From positions 1 through 50,227 of the forward strand of contig CAJYAJ010000006.1 in assembly GCA_913065005.1 (NCBI GenBank): a stretch of 50,227 bases of DNA, given 5' to 3'. Shown here piece after piece: positions 10,693-20,543 of the stretch. Numbering within the stretch: the stretch's first letter is position 1; every line of letters starts with the position of its first letter. A model generated the notes under the pieces. It saw nothing but the letters and a program-made list of their open reading frames with translations. It ran no database searches and was not told where the DNA came from. Source of the stretch: an uncultured Verrucomicrobiota bacterium. GTDB taxonomy: Bacteria; Verrucomicrobiota; Kiritimatiellia; Kiritimatiellales; Pontiellaceae. Made by a program: the position numbers and the translations under genes.

Positions 10693-13600
10693 CTAAGCCG
10701 AGAGGATTGAATCGCCGTCTTCGTTTTTCACCTGGAAATTTAATCCCAGACCCTGCAACTCTTTGATCAAAACATTGAAAGATTCCGGACGCCCCGAATC
10801 CAATACATTTTCACCCTTCACGATGGCTTCATACATCCGAGTTCGACCGGCAATATCATCCGATTTAACCGTTAGAATTTCCTGCAACGCATGCGCCGCA
10901 CCATAGGCTTCCAACGCCCACACTTCCATCTCACCAAAGCGCTGACCACCATACTGAGCTTTCCCGCCCAACGGTTGCTGTGTAACCAACGAATACGGAC
11001 CCACCGCACGAGCATGAATCTTCTCACTCACCAAGTGATGGAGCTTCAGCATATACATGACCCCTACCGCAACACGCTGCTCAAACAGCTCGCCCGTACG
11101 ACCATCATACAATTCTGTTTTACCATCCTCAGACAAGTTCGCTTTCCGCGACATATCCCAAATTTGATCTTCTGAAATACCGTCAAAAATCGGTGTAGCC
11201 GCATGCATACCCAAATGCTTACAAGCCCAACCAAGGTGAAGTTCTAATACCTGCCCCACATTCATACGAGACGGTACACCCAACGGATTCAACACCACAT
11301 CTACAGGCGTTCCATCCGGCAAGAATGGCATATCCTCTTCCGCAACGATCCGAGAGATCACTCCCTTATTACCATGACGACCCGCCATTTTATCACCCAC
11401 CGAAAGTTTCTTCTTCGTGGCAATATACACTTTAACAGATTTCACGATACCCGCATCCAACTCTTCGCCACTACCCGCCCGGTCTAACGAACGAGCTTTA
11501 TCTTGGCGTGCTTCAACGAACTTGTTGCGGTATTCATCAATAATTCCCATGATTTTAATCCGAATCGGACTTGGATCAATTTCCACATGTTCATAATTGG
11601 CCGCTAATTTACGCAACAATGTTTTTGTGATCTTTCGATTCGCAGGAATCAAAATATCACCACTTTCACCATTCACGACATCCAACGGAATCTTTTCACC
11701 CAACAAGATATTAGAAAGTGCTTCCGTTAAATCCTCCGTCAACTGAGCCACCACATCATCGTGACGATCTTTAATCTCACTCTGACGCTTCTTCAAATCT
11801 TCCGGTGTTTCCTTCGAATCCCCATCGTTTCCTTTTGAGGAGACTTTCACATCCATCACAATCCCATTCGTCCCCGAAGGAGCCTTCAAAGACGTATCCC
11901 GAACATCGGCCGCTTTCTCACCAAAAATTGCACGCAGTAATCGCTCTTCCGGTGCCAACTCCGTTTCACTCTTGGGTGTGATTTTGCCCACGAGAATATC
12001 GCCCGGCTTTACTTCCGCCCCGACCTGAACAATTCCATCATGCGAAAGGTTCTTCAAGGCTTCTTCACCCACGTTGGGAATATCTCGCGTAATTTCTTCG
12101 GGTCCAAGCTTGGTATCCCGTGCGCCACACTCAAACTCTTCGATATGAATCGAGGTATACACATCTTCTCGCACGATTCGCTGGTTGATCAAGATCGCAT
12201 CCTCGAAGTTATATCCACTCCAAGGCATAAACGCGACAACCACGTTTTTACCAAGTGCCAATTCACCCTCATCCGTGCCCGATCCATCCGCGATCACATC
12301 GCCTGCCGCCAACTTCTGCCCAACCGTAACCAATGGACGCTGGTTCAAGCAAGTACCCGCATTCGAGCGCATAAATTTACGTAAATTATACGTTTGCACC
12401 GCAGGATCATTTTTCTTTGTCGACATCTTTCCATCGGCCGTAACAATTACTTGATCCGCAGAAACATAGGCCACCTTGCCCGCTTCGCTCGCCGTTACCA
12501 ACACACGCGAATCACGAGCCAATCGTCCTTCAATCCCCGTTCCAACGAACGGACGCTCCGACTTCATCAACGGAACCGCCTGACGTTGCATGTTTGAACC
12601 CATTAACGCCCGGTTCGCATCATCATGCTCCAAGAATGGAATTAAGCCCGCCGCAATCGATACTACCTGCTTCGGAGATACATCCATATACTCAACACGA
12701 TCCGGCGTCAGCTCGAGGAAATCACCTCGCATCCGAACCATCACGCGGTCATTAACAAAACAACTATTATCGTCTAAAGGTGCGTTCGCCTGAGCAATTA
12801 CATATCGCTCTTCTTCATCAGCGGTTAACCAATCAATCTGCTTGCTGACTTTCCCTTTAGATACCTTCAAATAAGGTGTCACAATAAAGCCAAACTCATT
12901 CACTTTCGCAAACGTCGACAACGACGAAATCAACCCAATGTTCGGCCCTTCCGGCGTTTCAATCGGACAAATTCGCCCATAATGCGAACTATGAACGTCA
13001 CGCACTTCAAACCCAGCCCGATCCCGATTCAATCCACCCGGACCCAGTGCAGAAAGCCGACGCTTATGCGTCAATTCAGACAAAGGATTGGTCTGATCCA
13101 TAAATTGAGACAATTGGCTACGTCCAAAGAAGTCCTTGATCACGGCCGACAACGCCTTTGGATTGATCAACTTCTGTGAAGAAATACGGTCAACCGTTGT
13201 ATCAAAGATTGTCATCCGCTCTTTAACCAAACGTTGAATACGAGCAAGCCCGACCCGACACTGCCCTTCCAATAATTCGCCTACGGTACGAATACGACGA
13301 CTCCCCAAATGATCGATATCATCGAGTGTGCCTTCACCATTGCGAATCAAAATCATATAACGCAGCGCTTCCACTACATCATCCACCTCAAGCGTCAAAG
13401 AAGAACTCTTCACATTCAGCTTCTGCTGAATCTTATACCGGCCCACCCGACTCAAGCTAAACCGAGCTTCATCAAAAAACAGACGCTTAATCATCTGCCG
13501 CGCCGATGCCGTTGTCGGCGGATCGCCAGGACGCAATTTCTGATAGAGGTCCTTCAGAGCCTCATCCACCGTACGTGTCGTATCTTCCTTCACGCTCTTC

Positions 13601-14451
13601 AAGAAAAGACCTTGGTCCCACTCCACGTTTACGACACCCAATTTTTTGTAACCGGCCAGCTTTGCACGACCAATCATATCCACCGTTAATGCATCATAGC
13701 ACCGACCAATAACCGATTCTGAATCCGCATCAATAATATCCTCACTCAACACCAAATTTTCGAGCTCCTCTTCTTTGAAAACCCGTTTAGCTAGCGAGAA
13801 CGTTTCGAACTTATAGTATAGACCTAAAATCTCTTCATCAGTCGCATACCCCAAAGCTCGCAAGAAAGTCGAAGCCAAGAATTTACGACGCCGACGCTTC
13901 CGATCCAAATAAATGTAGATCAAATCACTCGTATCAAACTGAGCTTCAATCCAAGAACCATGATCCGGAATAATTCGGAATGAATGCAAGATAGAACCAT
14001 TCGCATGCTGTGATTGCTCAAAACAAATCCCGGGAGAACGATGCAACTGACTCACAATCACGCGTTCTGCGCCATTGATCACAAAACTACCGCTATCCGT
14101 CATCAACGGAATCTCACCCATGAAAAGGGTATCTTCCCGCAGATCTTCGCCTTCGCGCAATTTGAACGTAACATACAGAGGCGCAGAAAAAGTTTCCCCT
14201 TCCCGCAACGATTCGAGCATGTTCAGCTTCGGCTTCTTGATTTCATAGGAAACAAAATCAAGAGCAATCTGCCCATCATAACTCTCAATCGGGAATGCTT
14301 CGCTTAATACCGCCTGCAAACCCATCTTCTTCCGCTTCGAGGGTGCCACATCTAATTGCAGAAACTCCTTGTAGGAGTTCAACTGGATCTCAATTAAATC
14401 AGGCGCTTCAAGCGCATCTGTCAACTTACCAAAGTTCTTTCTTTCAGCCAT
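10693..14451 (-). CDS. rpoB: DNA-directed RNA polymerase subunit beta
   Basis: This second large catalytic subunit of RNA polymerase is 1252 residues long. The rifampicin-binding region [20 protein letters not shown] lies at about 449-468, with Asp452, His462 and Ser467 equivalent to the E. coli positions 516, 526 and 531, all wild type. Further family blocks are [39 protein letters not shown] and [15 protein letters not shown]. It follows rplL after a 110-nt spacer with tandem hairpins, a place where E. coli also has attenuation and RNase III processing, and runs into rpoC. Confidence 0.98.
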   Translation of the reverse strand: MAERKNFGKLTDALEAPDLIEIQLNSYKEFLQLDVAPSKRKKMGLQAVLSEAFPIESYDGQIALDFVSYEIKKPKLNMLESLREGETFSAPLYVTFKLREGEDLREDTLFMGEIPLMTDSGSFVINGAERVIVSQLHRSPGICFEQSQHANGSILHSFRIIPDHGSWIEAQFDTSDLIYIYLDRKRRRRKFLASTFLRALGYATDEEILGLYYKFETFSLAKRVFKEEELENLVLSEDIIDADSESVIGRCYDALTVDMIGRAKLAGYKKLGVVNVEWDQGLFLKSVKEDTTRTVDEALKDLYQKLRPGDPPTTASARQMIKRLFFDEARFSLSRVGRYKIQQKLNVKSSSLTLEVDDVVEALRYMILIRNGEGTLDDIDHLGSRRIRTVGELLEGQCRVGLARIQRLVKERMTIFDTTVDRISSQKLINPKALSAVIKDFFGRSQLSQFMDQTNPLSELTHKRRLSALGPGGLNRDRAGFEVRDVHSSHYGRICPIETPEGPNIGLISSLSTFAKVNEFGFIVTPYLKVSKGKVSKQIDWLTADEEERYVIAQANAPLDDNSCFVNDRVMVRMRGDFLELTPDRVEYMDVSPKQVVSIAAGLIPFLEHDDANRALMGSNMQRQAVPLMKSERPFVGTGIEGRLARDSRVLVTASEAGKVAYVSADQVIVTADGKMSTKKNDPAVQTYNLRKFMRSNAGTCLNQRPLVTVGQKLAAGDVIADGSGTDEGELALGKNVVVAFMPWSGYNFEDAILINQRIVREDVYTSIHIEEFECGARDTKLGPEEITRDIPNVGEEALKNLSHDGIVQVGAEVKPGDILVGKITPKSETELAPEERLLRAIFGEKAADVRDTSLKAPSGTNGIVMDVKVSSKGNDGDSKETPEDLKKRQSEIKDRHDDVVAQLTEDLTEALSNILLGEKIPLDVVNGESGDILIPANRKITKTLLRKLAANYEHVEIDPSPIRIKIMGIIDEYRNKFVEARQDKARSLDRAGSGEELDAGIVKSVKVYIATKKKLSVGDKMAGRHGNKGVISRIVAEEDMPFLPDGTPVDVVLNPLGVPSRMNVGQVLELHLGWACKHLGMHAATPIFDGISEDQIWDMSRKANLSEDGKTELYDGRTGELFEQRVAVGVMYMLKLHHLVSEKIHARAVGPYSLVTQQPLGGKAQYGGQRFGEMEVWALEAYGAAHALQEILTVKSDDIAGRTRMYEAIVKGENVLDSGRPESFNVLIKELQGLGLNFQVKNEDGDSILSA

Positions 14452-14536
14452 GCCAAAACCTTCCGGTTACCGGTGAACAATTCGGCTCGCACCACTTTAT
14501 CAGTGCCACGAGCTACTATGCACTACACACGTAGCG

Positions 14537-14562
14537 CCTGTAGAACAGGAGACCTTCGTCTC
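14537..14562 (-). promoter_or_regulatory. Tandem hairpins in the rplL-rpoB spacer
   Basis: Directly after the rplL stop codon the minus strand reads GAGAC-GAAG-GTCTC and then CCTGT-TCT-ACAGG: two perfect 5-bp stems back to back, sharing one base. No U-tract follows. The location matches the E. coli rplL-rpoB attenuator and RNase III site, so adjustment of rpoBC expression relative to ribosomal proteins is a reasonable guess, but the function is inferred. Confidence 0.35.
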
Positions 14563-14981
14563 TATTTTAGTTCTACGCTTGCTCCAGCACCTTCTAGTTT
14601 TTCTTTGATCACTTCAGCATCTTCTTTGGATAACCCACTCTTGATACTTGAAGGTGCACCGTCAACTAGCTCTTTTGCCTCTTTCAAGCCAAGACCTGTG
14701 ATGCCACGCAACTCCTTGATCACTTGGATCTTAGAACCGCCTGCAGCTGTCAACACAACTTCAAACTCGCTCTGCTCGGCAGCACCGCCACCTTCATCGC
14801 CACCGCCGGCACCCGGAGCTGCAACGGCTACTGCGGCAGGTGCCGCGGCTGTTACGCCCAGACGATCTTCCAATGCGGAAACCAATTGTGAGAGTTCCAA
14901 TACAGAAATCGTTTCAACCCAATCCACGAACTCTGCCATTTTACCTTCGAGCACTACTTCTTCTTTTACTTCTTCGGACAT
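14562..14981 (-). CDS. rplL: 50S ribosomal protein L7/L12
   Basis: L7/L12 is the multicopy stalk protein that recruits and stimulates translational GTPases. The product is 139 residues, longer than the usual 120-130: a 14-residue acidic N-terminal extension ([14 protein letters not shown]) precedes the dimerisation domain ([20 protein letters not shown]). An Ala/Gly-rich hinge occupies about residues 44-69, and the C-terminal domain [20 protein letters not shown] to [17 protein letters not shown] is standard. It ends with TAG. It follows rplJ by 37 nt. Confidence 0.96.
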   Translation of the reverse strand: MSEEVKEEVVLEGKMAEFVDWVETISVLELSQLVSALEDRLGVTAAAPAAVAVAAPGAGGGDEGGGAAEQSEFEVVLTAAGGSKIQVIKELRGITGLGLKEAKELVDGAPSSIKSGLSKEDAEVIKEKLEGAGASVELK

Positions 14982-15018
14982 GTCATACCTCCATTAAAAA
15001 ACTGTCTATTCGACAACG

Positions 15019-15549
15019 TTAACCTTCTTGCTCTTTTTTACTACGCACCGCATCTAGCACATAAACCAAACTGGACACTTTATTATTCATCACGCCTACC
15101 AACTGAGCCTTCGGTGCTTGCAATGTGCCAAGCAACATTGCCTGCAACACCTCTTTCGCTGGCAACTTCGCCAACTGGTTCACTTCATTAGCTGAAATAC
15201 TCTTTCCTTCAACCACCCCGCCACGAATCATCGGCTTCTCGTTCTTTTTCGTGAACGAACGAATCACCTTCGCAACTTCTACCACATCGCCATTGCCATA
15301 AATCATGGCAGACTGACCCTGAAGCAGCTCTTGTAAATCACTTTCGACGACTCGAGATAGCATCCGGTTCTTAACCACACTAAACTCAGCTCCGTTTTCC
15401 CGTAATGAATCTTTAAACGCCGTCGTGGTCGGCATATCCATTCCCGTGTAGTCCGCAATGATCATATAGAGCGCGTTTCCAACCCGCTCACTAATCTCCA
15501 CCGCCATCGCGGCTTTTTCTGGACGAACTCCTTTTTCTTCCGGTTTCAT
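15019..15549 (-). CDS. rplJ: 50S ribosomal protein L10
   Basis: L10 anchors the L7/L12 dimers to the ribosome stalk. The 176-residue product has the N-terminal rRNA-binding domain (NALYMIIADYTGMDMPTTTAF, then FSVVKNRMLSRV) and the C-terminal helix that carries L7/L12. In many bacteria a long leader before rplJ mediates autoregulation by L10; here only 20 nt separate it from rplA, so such a leader is absent at that site. The next gene is rplL. Confidence 0.95.
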   Translation of the reverse strand: MKPEEKGVRPEKAAMAVEISERVGNALYMIIADYTGMDMPTTTAFKDSLRENGAEFSVVKNRMLSRVVESDLQELLQGQSAMIYGNGDVVEVAKVIRSFTKKNEKPMIRGGVVEGKSISANEVNQLAKLPAKEVLQAMLLGTLQAPKAQLVGVMNNKVSSLVYVLDAVRSKKEQEG

Positions 15550-15569
15550 CAGATTCTTCCCTTCTTCAC

Positions 15570-16262
15570 TTACGCAGAAACTTCTTTAAGCGCTACCCGC
15601 AACCCCGGCCCCATCGTACTCGAGACCGTGCAACGTTTTATATATGTACCCTTCGCACTCGCCGGACGAGCCCCATTCAACGCATCCACAACCGCTTGTG
15701 CGTTTTCCAACAAAGCCGTTTCCTCAAAAGAACGCTTCCCAAAAGGAACCGCAATATTCCCATTCCGATCCATCCGAAACTCCACCCGACCCGCTTTTAA
15801 CTGCGTCACTGCAGAAGCGGTATCTTCTGAAACCGTACCTGTTTTCGGATTCGGCATTAAGCCACGCGGCCCAAGAACACGTGCCACTTTTCGCACCTCT
15901 TTCATCGCGTCCGGAGTAGCAACCGCTGCATCAAAATTGGTCCATCCATCTTGAACCTTCTTGATCAGCTCTTCAAAACCCACTTCAACCGCACCCGCGT
16001 CACGAGCCGCATCCGCTGCGTCACCCGTCGCAAACACAATCACGCGAACATCTTTACCCGTTCCATGAGGCAACGCCACCGTTGAACGAATCGCTTGATC
16101 AGACTTACTCGGATCCACACCCATTCGAAAAGCAAACTCAATGGTCTCATCAAAGTTAGCCGTTGCATTCTCTTTCAAAAAAGAGATCGCTGAGTGCAAT
16201 TCATAATTAGTTTCACGATCAACCTTCTCGCTTATCGCTGCATATTTCTTTCCACGTCCCAT
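15570..16262 (-). CDS. rplA: 50S ribosomal protein L1
   Basis: L1 forms the mobile L1 stalk that helps release deacylated tRNA from the E site, and in E. coli represses the rplKA unit. The 230-residue product has the family core FDETIEFAFRMGVDPSKSDQ, the signature VLGPRGLMPNPKTGTV, and KAGRVEFRMDRNGNIAVPFG. It begins 2 nt after rplK ends, indicating tight coupling of the pair. Confidence 0.96.
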   Translation of the reverse strand: MGRGKKYAAISEKVDRETNYELHSAISFLKENATANFDETIEFAFRMGVDPSKSDQAIRSTVALPHGTGKDVRVIVFATGDAADAARDAGAVEVGFEELIKKVQDGWTNFDAAVATPDAMKEVRKVARVLGPRGLMPNPKTGTVSEDTASAVTQLKAGRVEFRMDRNGNIAVPFGKRSFEETALLENAQAVVDALNGARPASAKGTYIKRCTVSSTMGPGLRVALKEVSA

Positions 16263-16264
16263 GA

Positions 16265-16687
16265 TTACTCTACCTCAATTCCCATACTGCGCGCCGTGCC
16301 CGCAATCATTCGTACGGCTGCATCCATGTCATTCGCGTTTAAATCATTTTTCTTTGCTTCCACAATCTCTTCGAGTTGTGCACGCGTAACTTTTCCAACT
16401 TTATCGCGATTAGGCACGCCAGATCCTTTCGCCAACCCCGCTGCCTTCTTCAACAGCACAGCCGCTGGCGGACTCTTCGTCTCAAATGAAAAACTACGAT
16501 CTTCATAAACCGTAATCACCACTGGAATCACCATACCCGCTTGATCCTGTGTCGCGGCATTATATGCCTTACAAAACTCCATGATGTTCACACCATGCTG
16601 ACCCAATGCAGGACCCACTGGTGGGGCGGGATTAGCCTGCCCGGCCGGAATCTGCAACTTAATATATCCTGAAACTGCTTTTGCCAT
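16265..16687 (-). CDS. rplK: 50S ribosomal protein L11
   Basis: L11 binds the GTPase-associated region of 23S rRNA and is the target site of thiostrepton. The 140-residue product contains [20 protein letters not shown], the Pro-rich hinge of the N-terminal domain, and the C-terminal rRNA-binding part [20 protein letters not shown]. Order nusG-rplK-rplA is standard; the spacer to nusG is 19 nt. Confidence 0.96.
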   Translation of the reverse strand: MAKAVSGYIKLQIPAGQANPAPPVGPALGQHGVNIMEFCKAYNAATQDQAGMVIPVVITVYEDRSFSFETKSPPAAVLLKKAAGLAKGSGVPNRDKVGKVTRAQLEEIVEAKKNDLNANDMDAAVRMIAGTARSMGIEVE

Positions 16688-16706
16688 ACTTTACCTCAAA
16701 TCCTAC

Positions 16707-17261
16707 TTATTCCACTACGCGCTCTACTTGCCAATACTCCAGCTCTACAGGCGCTGTACGCCCAAAGATAGAGACCGATATTTTCAGCTTTCCGCGCTCC
16801 GGATCCACTTCTTCGATCGTACCACTGAAATTCATGAAAGGACCATCTGTCACCTTAATGGTTTCATTAGGCTCAAACGTGATCTTCGGCGCGACCACCT
16901 CTTTCTTCTCTTCAATTTGATTAACGATGCTATTCACTTCTTCATCGCTCAAAGGTGCCGGCCGCTCTCCACCCAAAAATCCAATAACACCCGGTGTATT
17001 TTGAACAAATGACCATGATTCAGGGATCACGTGCCCCTCTTCAGAAAATAAATTGATATGAATAAGAACATACCCCGGAAAAAATTTACGCGTAACCGTA
17101 CTTTTCTTCCCTTGCTTCACTTCAGAAACTTTTTCAGCCGGAATCAATACATCTCCAATATATTCACTCATCTCTTCCTGCTGAACACGACTGGCAATAT
17201 TCTTCTGTACTTTCAGTTCGTGCCCTGAAAGTGCGTGTAGAATGAACCATTGTTTTGCCAT
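16707..17261 (-). CDS. nusG: Transcription termination/antitermination protein NusG
   Basis: NusG clamps RNA polymerase as a processivity factor and links it to Rho or to S10 on the ribosome. The 184-residue product has the NGN domain (QWFILHALSGHELKVQKNI, then FFPGYVLIHI and TPGVIGFLGG) and a C-terminal KOW domain (IKVTDGPFMNFSGTIEEVDP). It is transcribed with secE, 16 nt upstream, and rplK, in the usual order. Confidence 0.96.
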   Translation of the reverse strand: MAKQWFILHALSGHELKVQKNIASRVQQEEMSEYIGDVLIPAEKVSEVKQGKKSTVTRKFFPGYVLIHINLFSEEGHVIPESWSFVQNTPGVIGFLGGERPAPLSDEEVNSIVNQIEEKKEVVAPKITFEPNETIKVTDGPFMNFSGTIEEVDPERGKLKISVSIFGRTAPVELEYWQVERVVE

Positions 17262-17277
17262 CTTAACGTACCGTTCC

Positions 17278-17481
17278 TTATCGAATAATCAAACTAAGCA
17301 GATTGACGTTCACCACATCACACAGCCCGACAAAAGCGCCGAGAATAATCACTGCAACAATCACAACGACTGACTGACCCAACAACTCTTTACGGGTTGG
17401 CCAAGCGCATTTAACCAACTCCACCTTCACCTCTGAGATGAATGTTTTTAGTGAACTAATTCCCTGGTTGATTTTGCCCAT
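17278..17481 (-). CDS. secE: Preprotein translocase subunit SecE
   Basis: SecE is the clamp subunit of the SecYEG channel in the inner membrane. The ATG at 17481 gives 67 residues, and AGGAAATAAG immediately upstream serves as ribosome-binding site; a longer frame exists but would begin inside the tRNA-Trp gene. The product has an amphipathic helix (LKTFISEVKVELVKCAWPTR) with the conserved WPTRKELLGQ, followed by one transmembrane segment (SVVVIVAVIILGAFVGLCD). This is the short single-span form common outside gammaproteobacteria. The tRNA-Trp gene lies 20 nt upstream. Confidence 0.94.
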   Translation of the reverse strand: MGKINQGISSLKTFISEVKVELVKCAWPTRKELLGQSVVVIVAVIILGAFVGLCDVVNVNLLSLIIR

Positions 17482-17501
17482 CTTATTTCCTTTTTTGAAA
17501 T

Positions 17502-17577
17502 TGGCAGGTGAGAAGGGAGTCGAACCCCTAACCCCCGGTTTTGGAGACCGGTGCTCTGCCAATTGAGCTACTCACCT
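17502..17577 (-). tRNA. tRNA-Trp (anticodon CCA)
   Basis: The minus strand folds into a full cloverleaf: acceptor stem AGGTGAG/CTCACCT, D-arm AGCTCAATTGGCAGAGC, anticodon stem CCGGT/ACCGG with loop CTCCAAA giving anticodon CCA, T-arm with GGTTCGACTC, discriminator G, and an encoded CCA end at 17502-17504. It lies between rpmG and secE, a linkage common in bacteria. Confidence 0.97.
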
Positions 17578-17596
17578 GTCTGCAAAAAAACCGATC

Positions 17597-17749
17597 CTAC
17601 TTCGTTTCGCGGTGTAGGGTGTGCTTCTTGAGTCGAGGGCAATATTTCTTCACCTCTCGCCGCTCGGTTTCCAGCTTCTTATTTCTGGTCCCCGTATAAT
17701 TGCGGTCTCCGCACTCCGTACAAGCAAGCGTAATAATTTCTCTTGGCAT
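17597..17749 (-). CDS. rpmG: 50S ribosomal protein L33
   Basis: L33 is a small protein near the E site of the large subunit. The 50-residue product begins [18 protein letters not shown] and ends KHTLHRETK, an excellent family match. The zinc-ribbon form normally has two CxxC pairs. Here the first (Cys10, Cys13) is intact but the second reads CPRL, keeping Cys37 and replacing the fourth ligand by Leu, so zinc binding may be lost. It ends with TAG. Gene order tuf-rpmG-tRNA-Trp-secE is conventional. Confidence 0.95.
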   Translation of the reverse strand: MPREIITLACTECGDRNYTGTRNKKLETERREVKKYCPRLKKHTLHRETK

Positions 17750-17819
17750 CGCGATTCGCCTCTCTCTTATTTAAGTGCAGTCAGATCCAACCGATCTGAC
17801 TCACTTAAACCTGCAATCA

Positions 17820-19019
17820 TTAAGCAACAATTTCGGTCACACGACCCGCACCAACCGTACGGCCGCCTTCACGAATCGCAAAACGCATGTGTTGCTCCAT
17901 CGCAATTGGAGTGATCAACTCTACATCCATCGTAATGTTATCGCCAGGCATAACCATCTCAACGCCATCTGGCAATGTGATGTCACCCGTCACATCCGTT
18001 GTACGGAAGTAGAACTGCGGACGATATCCCTTGAAGAACGGGGTATGACGTCCGCCCTCATCTTTAGAGAGAACATAGACTTCACCTTTAAACTTCGTAT
18101 GAGGATTGATTGATCCTGGCTTCGCCAAAACCTGTCCACGCTGCACTTCTTCTTTCTTCGTACCACGCAAAAGAATCCCTACGTTGTCACCAGCCTGACC
18201 CTCATCGAGAATCTTACGGAACATTTCAACACCCGTGCAGGTTGTTTTCTGTGTATCCTTGATGCCGATGATTTCGATTTCATCACCGGTGTGAATGATC
18301 CCACGCTCAACACGACCCGTTACAACAGTTCCACGACCTTCAATCGAGAAAATATCCTCAATCGGTAGCAGGAAGTCTTGGTCAGTAATACGCTCGGGCT
18401 CTGGAATCCAGCTATCCAACGCATCCATTAAGTGCTGAATACATTCCGCTTCAGCTCCATCTGGATTCTGGATCGCGGGTAACGCAGCACCCCGAATGAT
18501 CGGGCTGTCTTCTTCAAATTCATATTTAGCCAATAGCTCTTGAATTTCCATCTCAACCAACTCAATCAACTCTTCATCGTCAACCAAGTCACACTTGTTT
18601 AGGAAAACAACAATCTTCGGAACTCCAACCTGACGAGCCAACAGAATGTGCTCACGCGTCTGCGGCATTGGGCCTGAAGGAGCTTCCACCACGAGGATCG
18701 CACCATCCATCTGCGCAGCACCTGTGATCATGTTTTTCACATAATCCGCGTGTCCGGGGCAATCTACGTGAGCATAATGACGATTGTCTGACTCGTACTC
18801 TACATGCGACGTAGCGATCGTTAAAATCTTTGATGAATCACGACGACCCTGAGACTCCGATGCTTTCGCAACTGAATCGTATGGGATATACTCCGCCAAA
18901 CCCTTGTGTCCTTGAACACACGTAATTGCCGCAGTGGTTGTCGTTTTACCATGGTCTACGTGACCGATTGTTCCCACATTCACGTGGGGCTTTGTCCGTT
19001 CGAACTTATCCTTAGCCAT
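17820..19019 (-). CDS. tuf: Elongation factor Tu, divergent switch I
   Basis: EF-Tu delivers aminoacyl-tRNA to the ribosomal A site. It has 399 residues and a strong AGGAGG ribosome-binding site. The G domain has GHVDHGKT (19-26), [20 protein letters not shown] and NKCDLVDD, followed by complete domains II and III ([17 protein letters not shown]). Switch I (about 50-70) is unusual: where most bacteria have ARGITINTSHVEYE, this protein has [14 protein letters not shown], preceded by [12 protein letters not shown]. The Mg-coordinating Thr seems kept, but the Arg-Gly is lost. The usual [13 protein letters not shown] is [13 protein letters not shown]. From memory, divergent switch I sequences occur in Verrucomicrobiota-type EF-Tu. 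It is the first protein gene of the supercluster. Confidence 0.96.
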   Translation of the reverse strand: MAKDKFERTKPHVNVGTIGHVDHGKTTTTAAITCVQGHKGLAEYIPYDSVAKASESQGRRDSSKILTIATSHVEYESDNRHYAHVDCPGHADYVKNMITGAAQMDGAILVVEAPSGPMPQTREHILLARQVGVPKIVVFLNKCDLVDDEELIELVEMEIQELLAKYEFEEDSPIIRGAALPAIQNPDGAEAECIQHLMDALDSWIPEPERITDQDFLLPIEDIFSIEGRGTVVTGRVERGIIHTGDEIEIIGIKDTQKTTCTGVEMFRKILDEGQAGDNVGILLRGTKKEEVQRGQVLAKPGSINPHTKFKGEVYVLSKDEGGRHTPFFKGYRPQFYFRTTDVTGDITLPDGVEMVMPGDNITMDVELITPIAMEQHMRFAIREGGRTVGAGRVTEIVA

Positions 19020-19076
19020 CTTCTTTTACCTCCTGATATATCTCAGTTAAACAATTTTTAAATTTCTCTCAGTTCA

Positions 19077-19152
<76 letters not shown>

Positions 19153-19279
19153 CTGTTTAAAACTAAAAACAGACAAACAAGCATAAGGCACACCGGTAAA
19201 GCGTGTACACATCATGCTTGTTCCACTACTCTATTTTTCCTATCCCAACCCTACTATCTGATAAGGACAAGAGCGGAAA

Positions 19280-19307
19280 AATGTATAGGATTCGTTTCCG
19301 GTGTCAA
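19280..19307 (-). promoter_or_regulatory. Candidate sigma70-type promoter for tRNA-Thr/tuf cluster
   Basis: On the minus strand a perfect TTGACA (19302-19307) is followed after 16 nt by TACATT (19280-19285), itself inside TATACATT; taking TATACA as -10 would leave only 14 nt. It is about 130 nt upstream of the tRNA and downstream of the VWA gene, the right place for the promoter of the whole supercluster. A weak stem CCTA-AAAA-TAGG followed by nine T lies between the VWA stop codon and this promoter and may end the preceding transcript. Confidence 0.5.
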
Positions 19308-19343
19308 CCCCATAGCAAAAAAAAGATGACTCCTATTTTTAGG

Positions 19344-20543
19344 CTAAAAAACGCCGTCAAGCTCTTCCAGCTCTTCCAGCTCTTCACGAGTCATGTGATC
19401 CCGAATATCGGCAATCATCTCTACCTTTCCTCTAAACGCATTCGCAATCGGAAGAAATTTGTTTACCGTATTATCAGCTGCCTGGATATTGCCTGACCGA
19501 GTCAGTACGACTGTATTAATGGTTGGAAACTTTCTGCTATCCTTTCCATAAATATCTTTGCAGATATTGGTCAACATTTGAATCATCGGCTGCTCATCCT
19601 CGCCAATGTAGTTGGTCGTCAGAATAAAAATCGTATCCGGTTTTTGCTCCAACGCAAAACAAGCCGCCCGATTCCAGTGTAAAAACGTCCGCTCATCGCG
19701 CGTACCTGGAATAAAATGCTTTAAAATATGAGAGCCAGGACTATACCGATATACCCATTTTGGATAAATCGGCGGCACATTATTGGTCATCACATCCCCG
19801 GCATACCAATCCAATTGCTCAAATCGCTCCCAAAACCCCTCATATATCATTTCCGGTCCATATGTTAGCTCCAGATGCAACGGGTTCACTGTAGATCCCC
19901 AATCCAACATCATCTGCTTATTAGATTCTGTAGCCAGCAACATCTTTGTTGAAAAAGGCGTTGTCATATCCATCTGATAAAATGCCACATTAAATAAGGC
20001 ATACTCCGGTAACGCCATAACCATTTCATTGAGACGGTTTCTCAACGTATGGAAACACATGCGAGATTTTGGACTTGAATAGTCATCCGACCCCTTGGTC
20101 GACGCCCCACCAGCCAACACAATAAAAACCACTTTCTCACTCCGCTTCTTCACCCCAAAGAAATTGATCTCAGGCATCGTGAAGCCAACCTCAGCTCCAA
20201 GGCCTTCGCCGCCTTTCATAGCACCCAAGCCACCCAAAACTCCTGTTATTTCAGGCATTTGGATATCCGTAGCCGTTAACTTTGGCTTCTTCGCCACCAC
20301 GCGTTTGCGCAGTTTGGCAGATGTTTTTCGTCGTTTCTCGATCTTAATCGGCACCTGCAACTTCTTCAGCTTCATGCGCGGGCGTTTATTCTCTTTCGCG
20401 ATAAAGACCTTTTCTTCTTTTTTTATCACCTTATAAGCAACAAAAGAGGCTGCCACGAGAATGATCAATGCATGCACGATCAAGGTCACCATAAAAGCAC
20501 TCGACTTGGCATGTTTTGCAAAAAAAGAAGGCTTTTTACTCAT
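19344..20543 (-). CDS. Membrane-anchored von Willebrand factor A-like protein
   Basis: The 399-residue product has one N-terminal transmembrane segment (about 17-37), a strongly basic, Lys/Arg-rich linker (41-90), a Gly-rich stretch (GVLGGLGAMKGGEGLGAEVG, 101-120), and a domain starting SEKVVFIVLAGGAS (from about 135) that resembles a VWA fold. A functional VWA has DxSxS as its metal site (MIDAS); here the Asp is absent (VLAGGAS), so metal binding is doubtful. Later blocks (DTIFILTTNYIGED, INTVVLTRSGN) fit the core strands. The C-terminus is acidic, EELEELEELDGVF, encoded by three imperfect 9-bp repeats. The ATG overlaps the stop of the preceding secreted protein by 4 nt, so the two are probably coupled. 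Basic linker plus single anchor recalls TonB/TolA-like architecture, but function is unknown. Confidence 0.75.
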   Translation of the reverse strand: MSKKPSFFAKHAKSSAFMVTLIVHALIILVAASFVAYKVIKKEEKVFIAKENKRPRMKLKKLQVPIKIEKRRKTSAKLRKRVVAKKPKLTATDIQMPEITGVLGGLGAMKGGEGLGAEVGFTMPEINFFGVKKRSEKVVFIVLAGGASTKGSDDYSSPKSRMCFHTLRNRLNEMVMALPEYALFNVAFYQMDMTTPFSTKMLLATESNKQMMLDWGSTVNPLHLELTYGPEMIYEGFWERFEQLDWYAGDVMTNNVPPIYPKWVYRYSPGSHILKHFIPGTRDERTFLHWNRAACFALEQKPDTIFILTTNYIGEDEQPMIQMLTNICKDIYGKDSRKFPTINTVVLTRSGNIQAADNTVNKFLPIANAFRGKVEMIADIRDHMTREELEELEELDGVF

